Program-made: the position numbers and the translations under genes
Shown here: positions 1-7,209 of the stretch, piece by piece
Numbering within the stretch: the stretch's first letter is position 1
How the letters are laid out: each line of letters opens with the position of its first letter
NCBI RefSeq assembly: GCF_945952055.1
Contig: NZ_CAMFHB010000003.1
Span: forward strand, 228,323-264,638
Direction: 5' to 3'
Origin: an uncultured Alsobacter sp.
GTDB taxonomy: Bacteria; Pseudomonadota; Alphaproteobacteria; Rhizobiales; Beijerinckiaceae
Length of the DNA: 36,316 nt
Notes under the pieces: model-generated
Told to the model about the DNA's origin: nothing
Database searches by the model: none
Seen by the model: the letters and a program-made list of their open reading frames with translations, nothing else

Positions 1-57
1 CTCGGCAAGGGCTGCCTGTGGAAGGGCGCCCATCCGATCCGCTTCGAGCTCGCCTGA
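1..57 (+). CDS. C-terminal end of an unidentified protein (partial)
   Basis: An open frame runs from the first base to a TGA at 55-57 and encodes 18 residues ending in HPIRFELA. The rest of the gene lies outside the window. It converges with the dehydrogenase gene on the minus strand, whose stop begins seven bases further on. There is too little sequence to name a family. Confidence 0.5.
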   Translation, partial: LGKGCLWKGAHPIRFELA

Positions 58-63
58 GCCCGT

Positions 64-1041
64 TCAGCCGTCGCCGCGCTGGGCCTTCTTGTGGGCCGCC
101 AGCGCGGCGAGGCGCTCGTTGCGCCAGGCCGTGAGGCGATCGATCCGCTCGCGATCGCCCGGATGCGGCCACGCCGCCATCACCTTGTCGATGTTGGGGC
201 TCTCATAGGCCTCCGGCCCCGCGGACTGCGCCGCGAGCCGCTTGTAGAAGCCCGTGTAGCGGGTGCAGTAGTCGGCGAAGCCGCCGGGCGCGTTGAGCTC
301 GACCGTCTCGAACGGGCCCATGAACGACCAGCGCAAGCCCAGCCCGTTCTTGATCGTGTGGTCCAGGTCCTGCGCCGAGACGTAGCCTTCGCCCACCAGG
401 CGGAAGGCCTCGGCCAGCAGGGCGCCCTGCAGCCTGTTGAGAATGAAGCCGTCGACTTCGCGCCGCACCGTGATGGGGACCTGGCCTATCGCCTCGAACA
501 CCGCACGCGCGCGCTCCATCGTCTCCGGGGCCGTCCAGGGCGCCCCGCACAGCTCGACGATGGGCACGAGATGGGGCGGATTGACCGGATGCGACACCAG
601 GCAGCGGGCCCGGCCGGCGAGCCCTTCGGTGAAGCGGGAGGGCACGATCGCCGAGGTCGACGAGGAGAGGATCGCGTCGGGCGCCGCCAGCCTGTCGAGC
701 TCGGCGAAGATGGCCAGTTTGGCCTCGATCGTCTCCGGACCGTTTTCCTGAACAAAATTTGCACCGTCCAGGGCTGCGGCCAGGGATGGGGCGGCCGAGA
801 CCCGTGCGGCGGCCTGCTCGGGTTCTTCCGCGAGGCCGTGGCGGGCCAGCGAGAGGAGTTCGTCTCGCACCAGGCGAGGCGCGGCTTCCAGGGTCGGGGC
901 ATGCGGATCGGACAGCCTGACTGTCCATCCCGCCCGCGCGAAGATGGCGGCCCAGGCCCGGCCGATCAGGCCCGACCCGACGATGGCAACGGTGGAGGCC
1001 TGGGCAACGGTGGAGGTGTGGGCGGGGGGCGGCGAGGCCAT
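64..1041 (-). CDS. 3-hydroxyacyl-CoA dehydrogenase family protein (lambda-crystallin / L-gulonate 3-dehydrogenase type)
   Basis: A 325-aa NAD-dependent dehydrogenase. The N-terminal Rossmann domain has the dinucleotide motif VGSGLIGRAWA near residue 20. Family catalytic positions are all visible: Ser in SSSTSA, His in SHPVNPP, Glu in PIVELCG and Asn in FILNRLQ. A helical C-terminal 3HCDH domain follows. One-domain proteins of this length with HPVNPP act on small hydroxy acids (L-gulonate, L-carnitine) or on 3-hydroxyacyl-CoA, so the substrate is open. The ATG at 1041 is chosen because the Rossmann fold begins soon after it and an AGGA lies just upstream. A longer in-frame extension to 1218 has no family support. 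The nearby mannonate dehydratase and sugar epimerase genes make a sugar-acid substrate plausible, but that is inference. Confidence 0.85.
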   Translation of the reverse strand: MASPPPAHTSTVAQASTVAIVGSGLIGRAWAAIFARAGWTVRLSDPHAPTLEAAPRLVRDELLSLARHGLAEEPEQAAARVSAAPSLAAALDGANFVQENGPETIEAKLAIFAELDRLAAPDAILSSSTSAIVPSRFTEGLAGRARCLVSHPVNPPHLVPIVELCGAPWTAPETMERARAVFEAIGQVPITVRREVDGFILNRLQGALLAEAFRLVGEGYVSAQDLDHTIKNGLGLRWSFMGPFETVELNAPGGFADYCTRYTGFYKRLAAQSAGPEAYESPNIDKVMAAWPHPGDRERIDRLTAWRNERLAALAAHKKAQRGDG

Positions 1042-1568
1042 GGCGTGTCCTGCTCCGGAGAACGGTCGGCCCTGGAGCGTCGCCGGTATTGGGGCGCGAT
1101 GCAACGCCCTGCTGAAGCCCGGCCCCAAATGAAACACCGGCCCAGGCGGTTCCCCGCCTTGGAGCCGGTGCCGGAAATCGCCTGCCTGCCCCGTCGGGCT
1201 GCGCAGAACTGGTCGCACACGTCAGCGCGCCTGCCCGAAGGTCGTGCTCGCGATCCCGACCGCCATCGGTCACGCGAACGCTTCGGGCCATTGTTGTTGC
1301 CGATGCCACCGGGTCGGATCTGGGGAAGATCAGACCTGGTACGTTCGGGAAGGGCGTGACCCGGTCCGCTCACCGGAGGTATTCACTCCCCATGGTTGAG
1401 ACGCTACCGGTCACAAAAGGGCACACTGCTGACGTGTCCTGTCAGCAAAATGTCAGAAAAGGATCGTGATCCTAGAGCGTTGAAAGAACGAGCCGATTCC
1501 GACCGTGAGGTGTCCCGAAACGGCACGTTCCGAAACGCCCCGTCAACGCTGCCGCAGGGTACCCCCGC
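1042..1568. other. intergenic stretch with short repeats, no supported gene
   Basis: About 530 bases lie between two minus-strand genes. The part up to about 1360 contains only shadow frames. The part from 1380 to 1560 is less GC-rich and carries short repeats, described separately. It probably holds the promoter of the dehydrogenase gene. No convincing -35/-10 pair or RNA structure stands out. Confidence 0.5.
1429..1473. promoter_or_regulatory. possible operator: TGTCAG repeats and a 14-bp palindrome
   Basis: CTGAC (1429-1433) and GTCAG (1441-1445) form an inverted repeat with a 7-base spacer. TGTCAG occurs at 1440-1445 and again at 1451-1456, exactly 11 bases (about one helical turn) apart. 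It is followed by the palindrome AGGATC-GT-GATCCT at 1460-1473. The cluster is about 390 bases upstream of the minus-strand dehydrogenase start. It may be a regulator site or part of a dispersed intergenic repeat; the sequence alone does not decide. Confidence 0.3.
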
Positions 1569-2363
1569 TCACAGGGATTTGGCCCACTCGGCAATGGCGT
1601 CGGCGGCCTGTCCCGGCGTCCCGCCGTGGCCGGCGGCGACCTCGACGTAGCGCGACTTCGGTCCCTTCAGCAGCGCCCGGCCGAACTGCTTGGCAAAGCC
1701 CATCGCGCCGCCGTCCGAGGTGCCGACGGCCAGGAGCACCGGAACCTTGATGGAGCCGACGTACCGGCCCATCACGGCCGGTCCCATCGGGTCGAGGAAC
1801 GACAGGTAGTCGGCCGCAGACAGGGTGACCGACGAGGTCGAGCCCTGGTTGCTGTCGGCGAACGTGCCGGCTTCGGCTCCCTTGCCGGCCTTCACCAGGG
1901 CGCGGGCCCGGTCGACGCTCTCGCGCGTCAGGCCCGATTCGTAGAAGAAGGTGGGGTTGTGCCCCGGCGCGGTGAGAGCCAGCCCGGCCAACGGCATGGA
2001 GGCGCGAGAGGCGAAGGAGAGGATGGCCGGGCAGCCCATGCTGTGCCCCACGAGGATCACGCTGGTCGCGCCCCGCCCCTGCAGGCTCTTCACGGCTCCG
2101 GCGATCAGGCCCATGGCCTCCGCCCAGTTTCCGGACAGGTAGCGGCCCCGGGCCCACGGCATGGTGGGCGCCTCCACGGCGAGACCCGCCGCGGAAAGCT
2201 TCGCGCCGACGCTGCTCAGCGAGCCTGCCGGCCCATCCTGCTTGCCGTGGACGAGAACGGCGCCGGTCGCGGCCGCGGCCATGGCCGGCGGGCCGCCCGC
2301 GACCAGCGCGGCGCTGCCCACGAGCAAGGCTCGCCTGCCGATCCTGGAGTTGAAGCGTTGCAT
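1569..2363 (-). CDS. exported alpha/beta hydrolase
   Basis: A 264-aa alpha/beta-hydrolase-fold protein. The nucleophile elbow GHSMG puts the catalytic Ser at about residue 108. An early strand ending in LVHGKQDGPAGS carries the oxyanion-hole HG, and HGG near the C terminus is a candidate for the catalytic His. The N terminus has a twin arginine (GRRALLVGSAALVAGG) followed by a hydrophobic stretch and alanines, a plausible Tat signal peptide placing it in the periplasm. The ATG at 2363 puts the twin arginine at residues 10-11. The gene stands alone on the minus strand between the dehydrogenase and the sugar epimerase genes. The substrate (ester, lactone or other) cannot be inferred. Confidence 0.8.
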   Translation of the reverse strand: MQRFNSRIGRRALLVGSAALVAGGPPAMAAAATGAVLVHGKQDGPAGSLSSVGAKLSAAGLAVEAPTMPWARGRYLSGNWAEAMGLIAGAVKSLQGRGATSVILVGHSMGCPAILSFASRASMPLAGLALTAPGHNPTFFYESGLTRESVDRARALVKAGKGAEAGTFADSNQGSTSSVTLSAADYLSFLDPMGPAVMGRYVGSIKVPVLLAVGTSDGGAMGFAKQFGRALLKGPKSRYVEVAAGHGGTPGQAADAIAEWAKSL

Positions 2364-2469
2364 CGCGGTCGTCCGTCCCCCGGTTCATCGTCCCGCGACG
2401 ACCTTAAGTCCAGTCGTTTCGAGAATTCGTGAATCCGGGCGAGGCCGCCGTCCTGTCCTCGTGCAGGGC

Positions 2470-3294
2470 TCAGGACCCGCGAACCTTGCTCGCGACGTAA
2501 CGGGCGAAGTGCGGGAGCGCGATCTCAGGCCCGGGGATCTCGGGGTGCCAGCCCTTCTCCCACTCGAAATCGACGAAGCCGTCGTAGCCGGCGGCCTCGA
2601 GGACGTCGAGGAAGGAGGCGATCGGGACGGTGCCTTCGCCCGTCAGCGCGAAGTCGAAACCGCTGCGGGTCGCGGTGACCGCGTCCTTGACGTGCACCAG
2701 CTTGATCCGGCGGCCCAGGCAACCGAACATTTCGTCGGCGCTTTCTCCCCACCGATAGCTGTGCAGCGTGTCCCACAGGACGCCGAGCCGCTCGCTGGCG
2801 CCCCGCCGGTAGAGATCCAGCACGCTGTCGGATCGGCAGAAGTCGTCATGCGTCTCGATCAGGCTGGTGACGCCGCCGCGGGCGCTTTCGTCCGCGATCT
2901 CACCGAGTCCCGCGGCGATCGCGTCCAGCGTGCGCTCCCGGTCCTGGCCGGCGGGAATGGGCCCTCCGAACAGCCGGAGGTATGGCGCGCCGAGCGCCGC
3001 GGCCATCTCGATCTGCCTGCGGGCGGCATCGCGCTGGACCTGGCGGTGCGCCGCGTCGAGCGACACCATGCGCACGCCGGTATTGATCGCCACCACGGCG
3101 ACCCCCGCATCCTCGAAGCGCCGGCGCGTCTCGCCGATGCGGGCCGCCGAGAACTCCTCGAGGCCGGCGAGATCGACCGTGCCGCGCAGGAACCGGATCT
3201 CGACGCCGGCGTAACCCAGGCTCCGGGCCGCATCGATCACCTGCTCGACGGTGTAGTCGGGGCAACCGATCGTGCTGAAGCCGAACCTGAGCAT
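2470..3294 (-). CDS. sugar phosphate isomerase/epimerase-like TIM-barrel protein
   Basis: A 274-aa protein of the xylose-isomerase-like TIM-barrel (AP endonuclease 2) family. Typical segments run in order: an N-terminal strand (MLRFGFSTIGCP), SLGYAGVEIRF, a central LIETHDDF, VLWDTLHSYRWGES, KLVHVKDA and a C-terminal YDGFVDFEWEKGW. The metal-binding Glu, Asp/His and Glu positions of the barrel are present (ETHDD, DTLHS, HVKD, DFEWE). These enzymes isomerise or epimerise keto-sugars, inositol derivatives or sugar acids. The ATG at 3294 has GAAGGGAAGG just upstream and begins the first barrel strand, whereas the upstream extension looks non-coding. It is divergent from uxuA across about 240 bases, suggesting shared control and a linked sugar-acid pathway. 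Confidence 0.85.
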   Translation of the reverse strand: MLRFGFSTIGCPDYTVEQVIDAARSLGYAGVEIRFLRGTVDLAGLEEFSAARIGETRRRFEDAGVAVVAINTGVRMVSLDAAHRQVQRDAARRQIEMAAALGAPYLRLFGGPIPAGQDRERTLDAIAAGLGEIADESARGGVTSLIETHDDFCRSDSVLDLYRRGASERLGVLWDTLHSYRWGESADEMFGCLGRRIKLVHVKDAVTATRSGFDFALTGEGTVPIASFLDVLEAAGYDGFVDFEWEKGWHPEIPGPEIALPHFARYVASKVRGS

Positions 3295-3311
3295 CGCGGG
3301 CCTTCCCTTCG

Positions 3312-3498
3312 TCGTGTCGCATGGCCTGACCCGCGCCGGGCCCGACTGCGCGGGCCTGACCCTAGCCCGCTGGCCGCCGGCCGCAAGCCTTCCGGTGTCC
3401 GGTGGGTCTGCCCGGTCTCCCTCGGGCGCAAGGCTGCCGGGCACCCCCGGACCCTGTTGACGGGATGGTCGCGGCACCCCAAACAATCGTGTCGCACG
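3312..3498. promoter_or_regulatory. divergent promoter region with a repeated TCGTGTCGCA-type 12-mer
   Basis: The spacer between the divergent epimerase and uxuA starts holds two direct copies of TCGTGTCGCAYG, at 3312-3323 and 3487-3498, differing at one base. One lies about 18 bases upstream of the epimerase ATG and the other about 37 bases upstream of the uxuA TTG. Paired placement near both starts fits a shared regulator, but the copies are short and GC-rich, so chance is possible. Confidence 0.25.
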
Positions 3499-3535
3499 TC
3501 AGCCCTGCGTGAAGACACGGATCGAGGAGACACCC

Positions 3536-4732
3536 TTGGAACAGACATGGCGCTGGTTCGGCCCGGACGACGTGGTTCCGCTGCATGCCATCCGCCAGGC
3601 GGGTGCGAGCGGCGTCGTGACCGCGCTCCACCACATCCCGTACGGTGTGGTGTGGTCGATCGACGAGATCGAGAAGCGCAAGGCTCAGATCGGCGCCGAC
3701 CCGTCCCTGGGGCTGCGCTGGAGCGTGGTGGAAAGCCTGCCGATCCACGAGCGCATCAAGGTCGGGGAGGGCGATCTCACCGCGCTGTTCGACAACTATC
3801 GCCAGTCGATGCGCAACCTCGCCGCCTGCGGCGTCAAGACGATCTGCTACAACTTCATGCCGGTCGTCGATTGGACCCGCACGGAGCTCTTCCACGTGCT
3901 GCCTGGTGGCGGCCGGGCGCTTCGCTTCAACGCCCATGAATACGCGGCCTTCGACTGCTTCATGCTGGAACGCCCGGGCGCGAAGGACGAGGTGGAGCCG
4001 GCGGTGCTGGCCAAGGCGGAGGCCTGGTACAAACAATCGACGGAAGAGGATCGCCGTCGCCTGCTGTCGACGATCATGGCGGGGCTTCCCGGTGCCTTCG
4101 ACCGCTACGACATTCCCGGCCTGCGCCAGCAACTCGCACGCTACGCCGGCATCGACCGCGATGCGCTGCGCCAGAACTACGCCCGCTTCCTGCGCGAGGT
4201 CATCCCCACGGCCGAAGAGGTCGGGATCCGCATGGCGGTCCATCCGGACGACCCGCCGCGGTCCCTCATGGGGCTTCCGCGCATCGTCTCCAACGCGGAC
4301 GACCTCGCCTTCGTCATGAAGGCCGTCGACAGCCGGGCCAACGGCATCACGCTGTGCACGGGCTCGCTCGGTGCCGGGCGCGCCAACGACCCGCCGGCCA
4401 TCGCGCGGGATTTCGCCAGCCGCATCCATTTCGTGCACCTGCGCAACGTGGCGAAGGATCCGGACGGGTCCTTCATGGAGGCCGATCACCTGACCGGCGA
4501 CACGGACATGGTGGCGGTGGTCGAGGCGCTCCTGAACGAGCAGGCCCGTCGCAAGGCGGCCGGCGAGGAGAACTGGCGCCTGCCGTTCCGGCCCGACCAT
4601 GGCCATGAGTTGCTCGACGACATCGGCAAGGGCAGCTTCCCGGGCTACTCGGCCATCGGCCGCCTCAAGGGCCTGGCCGAAATTCGCGGCGTCATGATCG
4701 CCGTGGCCAAGCTGAAGGGGCTGCCGATCTGA
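3536..4732 (+). CDS. uxuA: mannonate dehydratase
   Basis: Mannonate dehydratase converts D-mannonate to 2-keto-3-deoxy-D-gluconate in hexuronate catabolism in the cytoplasm. The 398-aa protein matches the family from its first residues: EQTWRWFGPDD, RQAGASGVVTALHHIPYG, WSVVESLPIHE, CYNFMPVVDWTRT, MAVHPDDPPRSL, CTGSLGAG, RPDHGHELLDDIG and GYSAIGRLKGLAEIRG. The Cys and His residues of the metal site in these motifs are present. The start is called at TTG 3536 because GAGGAGA lies five bases upstream and the E. coli protein begins at the same point (MEQTWRW). A GTG at 3509 would add nine residues but has no ribosome site. The length is close to the usual 394. It is divergent from the epimerase gene and followed by a strong terminator. 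Confidence 0.95.
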   Translation: MEQTWRWFGPDDVVPLHAIRQAGASGVVTALHHIPYGVVWSIDEIEKRKAQIGADPSLGLRWSVVESLPIHERIKVGEGDLTALFDNYRQSMRNLAACGVKTICYNFMPVVDWTRTELFHVLPGGGRALRFNAHEYAAFDCFMLERPGAKDEVEPAVLAKAEAWYKQSTEEDRRRLLSTIMAGLPGAFDRYDIPGLRQQLARYAGIDRDALRQNYARFLREVIPTAEEVGIRMAVHPDDPPRSLMGLPRIVSNADDLAFVMKAVDSRANGITLCTGSLGAGRANDPPAIARDFASRIHFVHLRNVAKDPDGSFMEADHLTGDTDMVAVVEALLNEQARRKAAGEENWRLPFRPDHGHELLDDIGKGSFPGYSAIGRLKGLAEIRGVMIAVAKLKGLPI

Positions 4733-4765
4733 CGGACTTCGCCCGAAATCAGGAGTCCGACGAGC

Positions 4766-4801
4766 AAGACCGGAGACGCGCTTCGCTTTCCGGTCTTTTT
4801 T
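4766..4801 (+). terminator. rho-independent terminator after uxuA
   Basis: AAGACCGGA (4766-4774) pairs perfectly with TCCGGTCTT (4789-4797) across a 14-base loop and runs straight into a TTTTTT tract (4796-4801). It begins about 34 bases after the uxuA stop. It is the clearest intrinsic terminator in the window. Confidence 0.9.
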
Positions 4802-5099
4802 CTGTGCCGGGACGAACCGCGCGTTAACGATCCGGACTCGTGCGGCCCTCACCTCTGGCGCAAGTCACGAGACGGTGTCGCTCGAACGCCGCACCTCGTT
4901 CCAGCCGGATGGCCGGCAAATGCTTGTTTTTACATTCGTTGCTGTGGAATTGCTGTTTTGTAACGCGCGGCAGATTTCCTGTCGCAAGTGTCAGTTGTGC
5001 AGACCACGCGCAGACCTCTGTTAAGATTTGACGCGCATTCTCATCGTGCTGCCATTCGTGTCTGCGACCTGGAGTGGCATGCGCCGCGAGAGAGAGCCG
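4802..5099. other. promoter region of the chemosensory module
   Basis: About 300 bases, more A/T-rich than the genes, separate the uxuA terminator from the receptor start. TGTTAAGAT near 5018-5026 resembles an extended -10 element, but no -35 sits at normal distance. I saw no open frame with coding character and no clear riboswitch. Confidence 0.4.
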
Positions 5100-7199
5100 A
5101 TGAGCAGCAATACATTTTCAGCATCAGACGGATTGTCTTCGTCCCTCGCCGAGTTTTCCCGCCAGGCCAGGCTCGACGCCATCGACCGCACCTTCTCCAC
5201 CATCACTTTCGACCCCCGGGGCACGATCCTGGAGGTGAACGACAACTTCCTTGCCCTCACGGGGTATGGACGGGATGACGTCGTCGGCAGGCATCACCGG
5301 ATGTTTTGCGACAAGAGCTACGGGGCCTCCCAGGACTACGCGGCCTTCTGGGCCGCGCTCGCCGAGGGCCGGCCGCACGACGGCGAGTTCAAGCGCATCG
5401 GCAAGGACGGCCGCGAGATCTGGATCCGCGCGACCTACAACCCCGTCTTCGACGAAGGCGGCAAGGTCGTGGGGGTGGTCAAGTACGCGCTCGACGTGAC
5501 CGCCGCCAAGCTGGCGTCGTCCGAGCAGGCCTCGCAGGCGGCCGCGCTCGACCGCTCGCAGGCCATCGTCGAATTCGATCTGGCCGGCCGGATCCTGCAC
5601 GCCAACGCGAACTTCCTGGGCCTGATGGGCTACACGGCTCCGGAAATCGTGGGGCAGCATCACAGCCTGCTGTGCACGCCCGCCGAGGCGCAGTCGCCGG
5701 CCTATCGCGTGTTCTGGGGCAAGCTCGCCCGGGGCGAGTTCGACCGCGGCGAGTATCGCCGCGTCACCAAGGCCGGCCAGGAAATCTGGCTGCACGCGCA
5801 CTACAATCCGATCTTCGATCCGGACGGCCAGGTGCGCAAGATCGTCAAGTTCGCGACCGACGTCACGTCGGTGAAGGCGATGACGAGCGAATACGAGGGC
5901 AAGGTCAAGGCGATCGATCGCGCCCAGGCCGTCATCGAGTTCGACCTGCAGGGGCGGGTCCTCGGTGCCAACGACAATTTCCTGCGCCTGTTCGGCTACG
6001 CCGGCGCCGACGTCGTCGGTCGCCATCACAGCGCGTTCTGCGATCCGGCCTTCGCCAAGTCGCACGAGTACCACGCGTTCTGGGAGCGTCTGGGCCGCGG
6101 CGACTACGAGGCCGGCGAATTCAAGCGCTTCGGCCGCGACGGCCGGGAGATCTGGATCCAGGCCACCTACAATCCGGTCTACGACGCGTCGGGACGGCTG
6201 TCCAAGATCGTCAAGTTCGCCTCGGACGTGACGGCGGCCAAGCTGCGCAACGTCGAGTTCGAGAGCCGCGTCAACGCCGTGGACCGTGGCCAGGCGGTGA
6301 TCGAGTTCGACCTGGACGGCACGATCCTGTCGGCGAACGAGAATTTCCTGCGCGTGATGGGCTACACGCGTCGCGAGGTCATCGGGCAGCACCACAGCAT
6401 GCTGTGCCATGCCGACTACATCACGTCGCTCGAGTACCGCGACTTCTGGCTCGACCTCAACAAGGGCGAGTTCAAGGCCGGCCGCTTCCGGCGCGTCGGC
6501 AAGTTCGGGCGCGAGGTGCATCTGCAGGCGACCTACAGCCCGATCCTCAATCTGGCCGGCGAAGCCGTCCGCGTGATCAAGTACGCGAGTGACGTCACGG
6601 AGCAGGTGCAACTGCAGAACCGCATCGAGGTGAAGTCGGACGAGATGCAGAGCGCCGTCTCGCAGCTCTTCGGCTCGATCACCGAGATCAGCCGCAATGC
6701 CGGCTCGGCCACCGATCTCGCCACAGAGACCCAGGCCAACGCCGAACTCGGCTACGAGTCGCTGCGCAACTCCATCGAAGCCATCGAGCTCATCCAGAAG
6801 TCGTCGAACGAGATCGCCGACATCGTGAAGGTGATCGGCGAGATCTCGAGCCAGACCAACCTGCTCGCCTTCAATGCGGCGATCGAGGCGGCGCGGGCGG
6901 GCGAGCACGGCGTCGGCTTCTCCGTCGTGGCCGGCGAGGTGCGCAAGCTCGCCGAAAGCAGTTCCGAGGCGGCGCGCGGCATCGCCAAGCTCATCGAGGA
7001 GAGCGCGTCTCGCGTGGGGCAGGGGACCACCCGCTCCCAGGAGGCCAAGCTGGCCTTCGAGCACATCGTGTCCAGCGTGCGCAAGACGGCGGAATCGATC
7101 CGTGGCATCGCGCTGTCGACGACGGCTCAGAAGGACGTCGCCAGCAGCGTCGTCGCCCTGATCGACGACCTGACCGCCCGCCGCACGAAGACCGGCTGA
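5100..7199 (+). CDS. soluble methyl-accepting chemotaxis protein with four tandem PAS domains
   Basis: A 699-aa cytoplasmic chemoreceptor. Four PAS repeats of about 122 residues (366 bases apart, DNA near 5180, 5545, 5907 and 6272) fill the first 490 residues. Each has a GY-x5-VG/IG-x-HH-x3-C segment, an FKRIGK-like strand and a KYASDVT-type end. The MCP signalling domain follows: a helical lead ([15 protein letters not shown]), the hairpin tip ([38 protein letters not shown]) and a return helix. There is no transmembrane segment, HAMP domain or C-terminal receptor-tethering pentapeptide, so it should sense an internal signal such as redox, oxygen or a cofactor. BdlA and other PAS-MCPs share this design. 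The ATG at 5100 has GAGAGAG upstream; an in-frame TTG at 5028 is less likely. A CheW-type gene begins ten bases after the stop. Confidence 0.92.
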   Translation: MSSNTFSASDGLSSSLAEFSRQARLDAIDRTFSTITFDPRGTILEVNDNFLALTGYGRDDVVGRHHRMFCDKSYGASQDYAAFWAALAEGRPHDGEFKRIGKDGREIWIRATYNPVFDEGGKVVGVVKYALDVTAAKLASSEQASQAAALDRSQAIVEFDLAGRILHANANFLGLMGYTAPEIVGQHHSLLCTPAEAQSPAYRVFWGKLARGEFDRGEYRRVTKAGQEIWLHAHYNPIFDPDGQVRKIVKFATDVTSVKAMTSEYEGKVKAIDRAQAVIEFDLQGRVLGANDNFLRLFGYAGADVVGRHHSAFCDPAFAKSHEYHAFWERLGRGDYEAGEFKRFGRDGREIWIQATYNPVYDASGRLSKIVKFASDVTAAKLRNVEFESRVNAVDRGQAVIEFDLDGTILSANENFLRVMGYTRREVIGQHHSMLCHADYITSLEYRDFWLDLNKGEFKAGRFRRVGKFGREVHLQATYSPILNLAGEAVRVIKYASDVTEQVQLQNRIEVKSDEMQSAVSQLFGSITEISRNAGSATDLATETQANAELGYESLRNSIEAIELIQKSSNEIADIVKVIGEISSQTNLLAFNAAIEAARAGEHGVGFSVVAGEVRKLAESSSEAARGIAKLIEESASRVGQGTTRSQEAKLAFEHIVSSVRKTAESIRGIALSTTAQKDVASSVVALIDDLTARRTKTG

Positions 7200-7209
7200 G
7201 CGACGGCCG

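Noticed and set aside
4913-4930. TGGCCGGCAAATGC as a sigma-54 promoter upstream of the receptor
   Set aside because: The GG-to-GC distance is one base short of the sigma-54 spacing and other consensus bases are missing.
5180-6600. Regularly spaced 366-base repeats that might suggest a tandem DNA repeat element
   Set aside because: They are the four PAS domains of one coding frame, with spacing set by domain size, not a CRISPR or satellite array.
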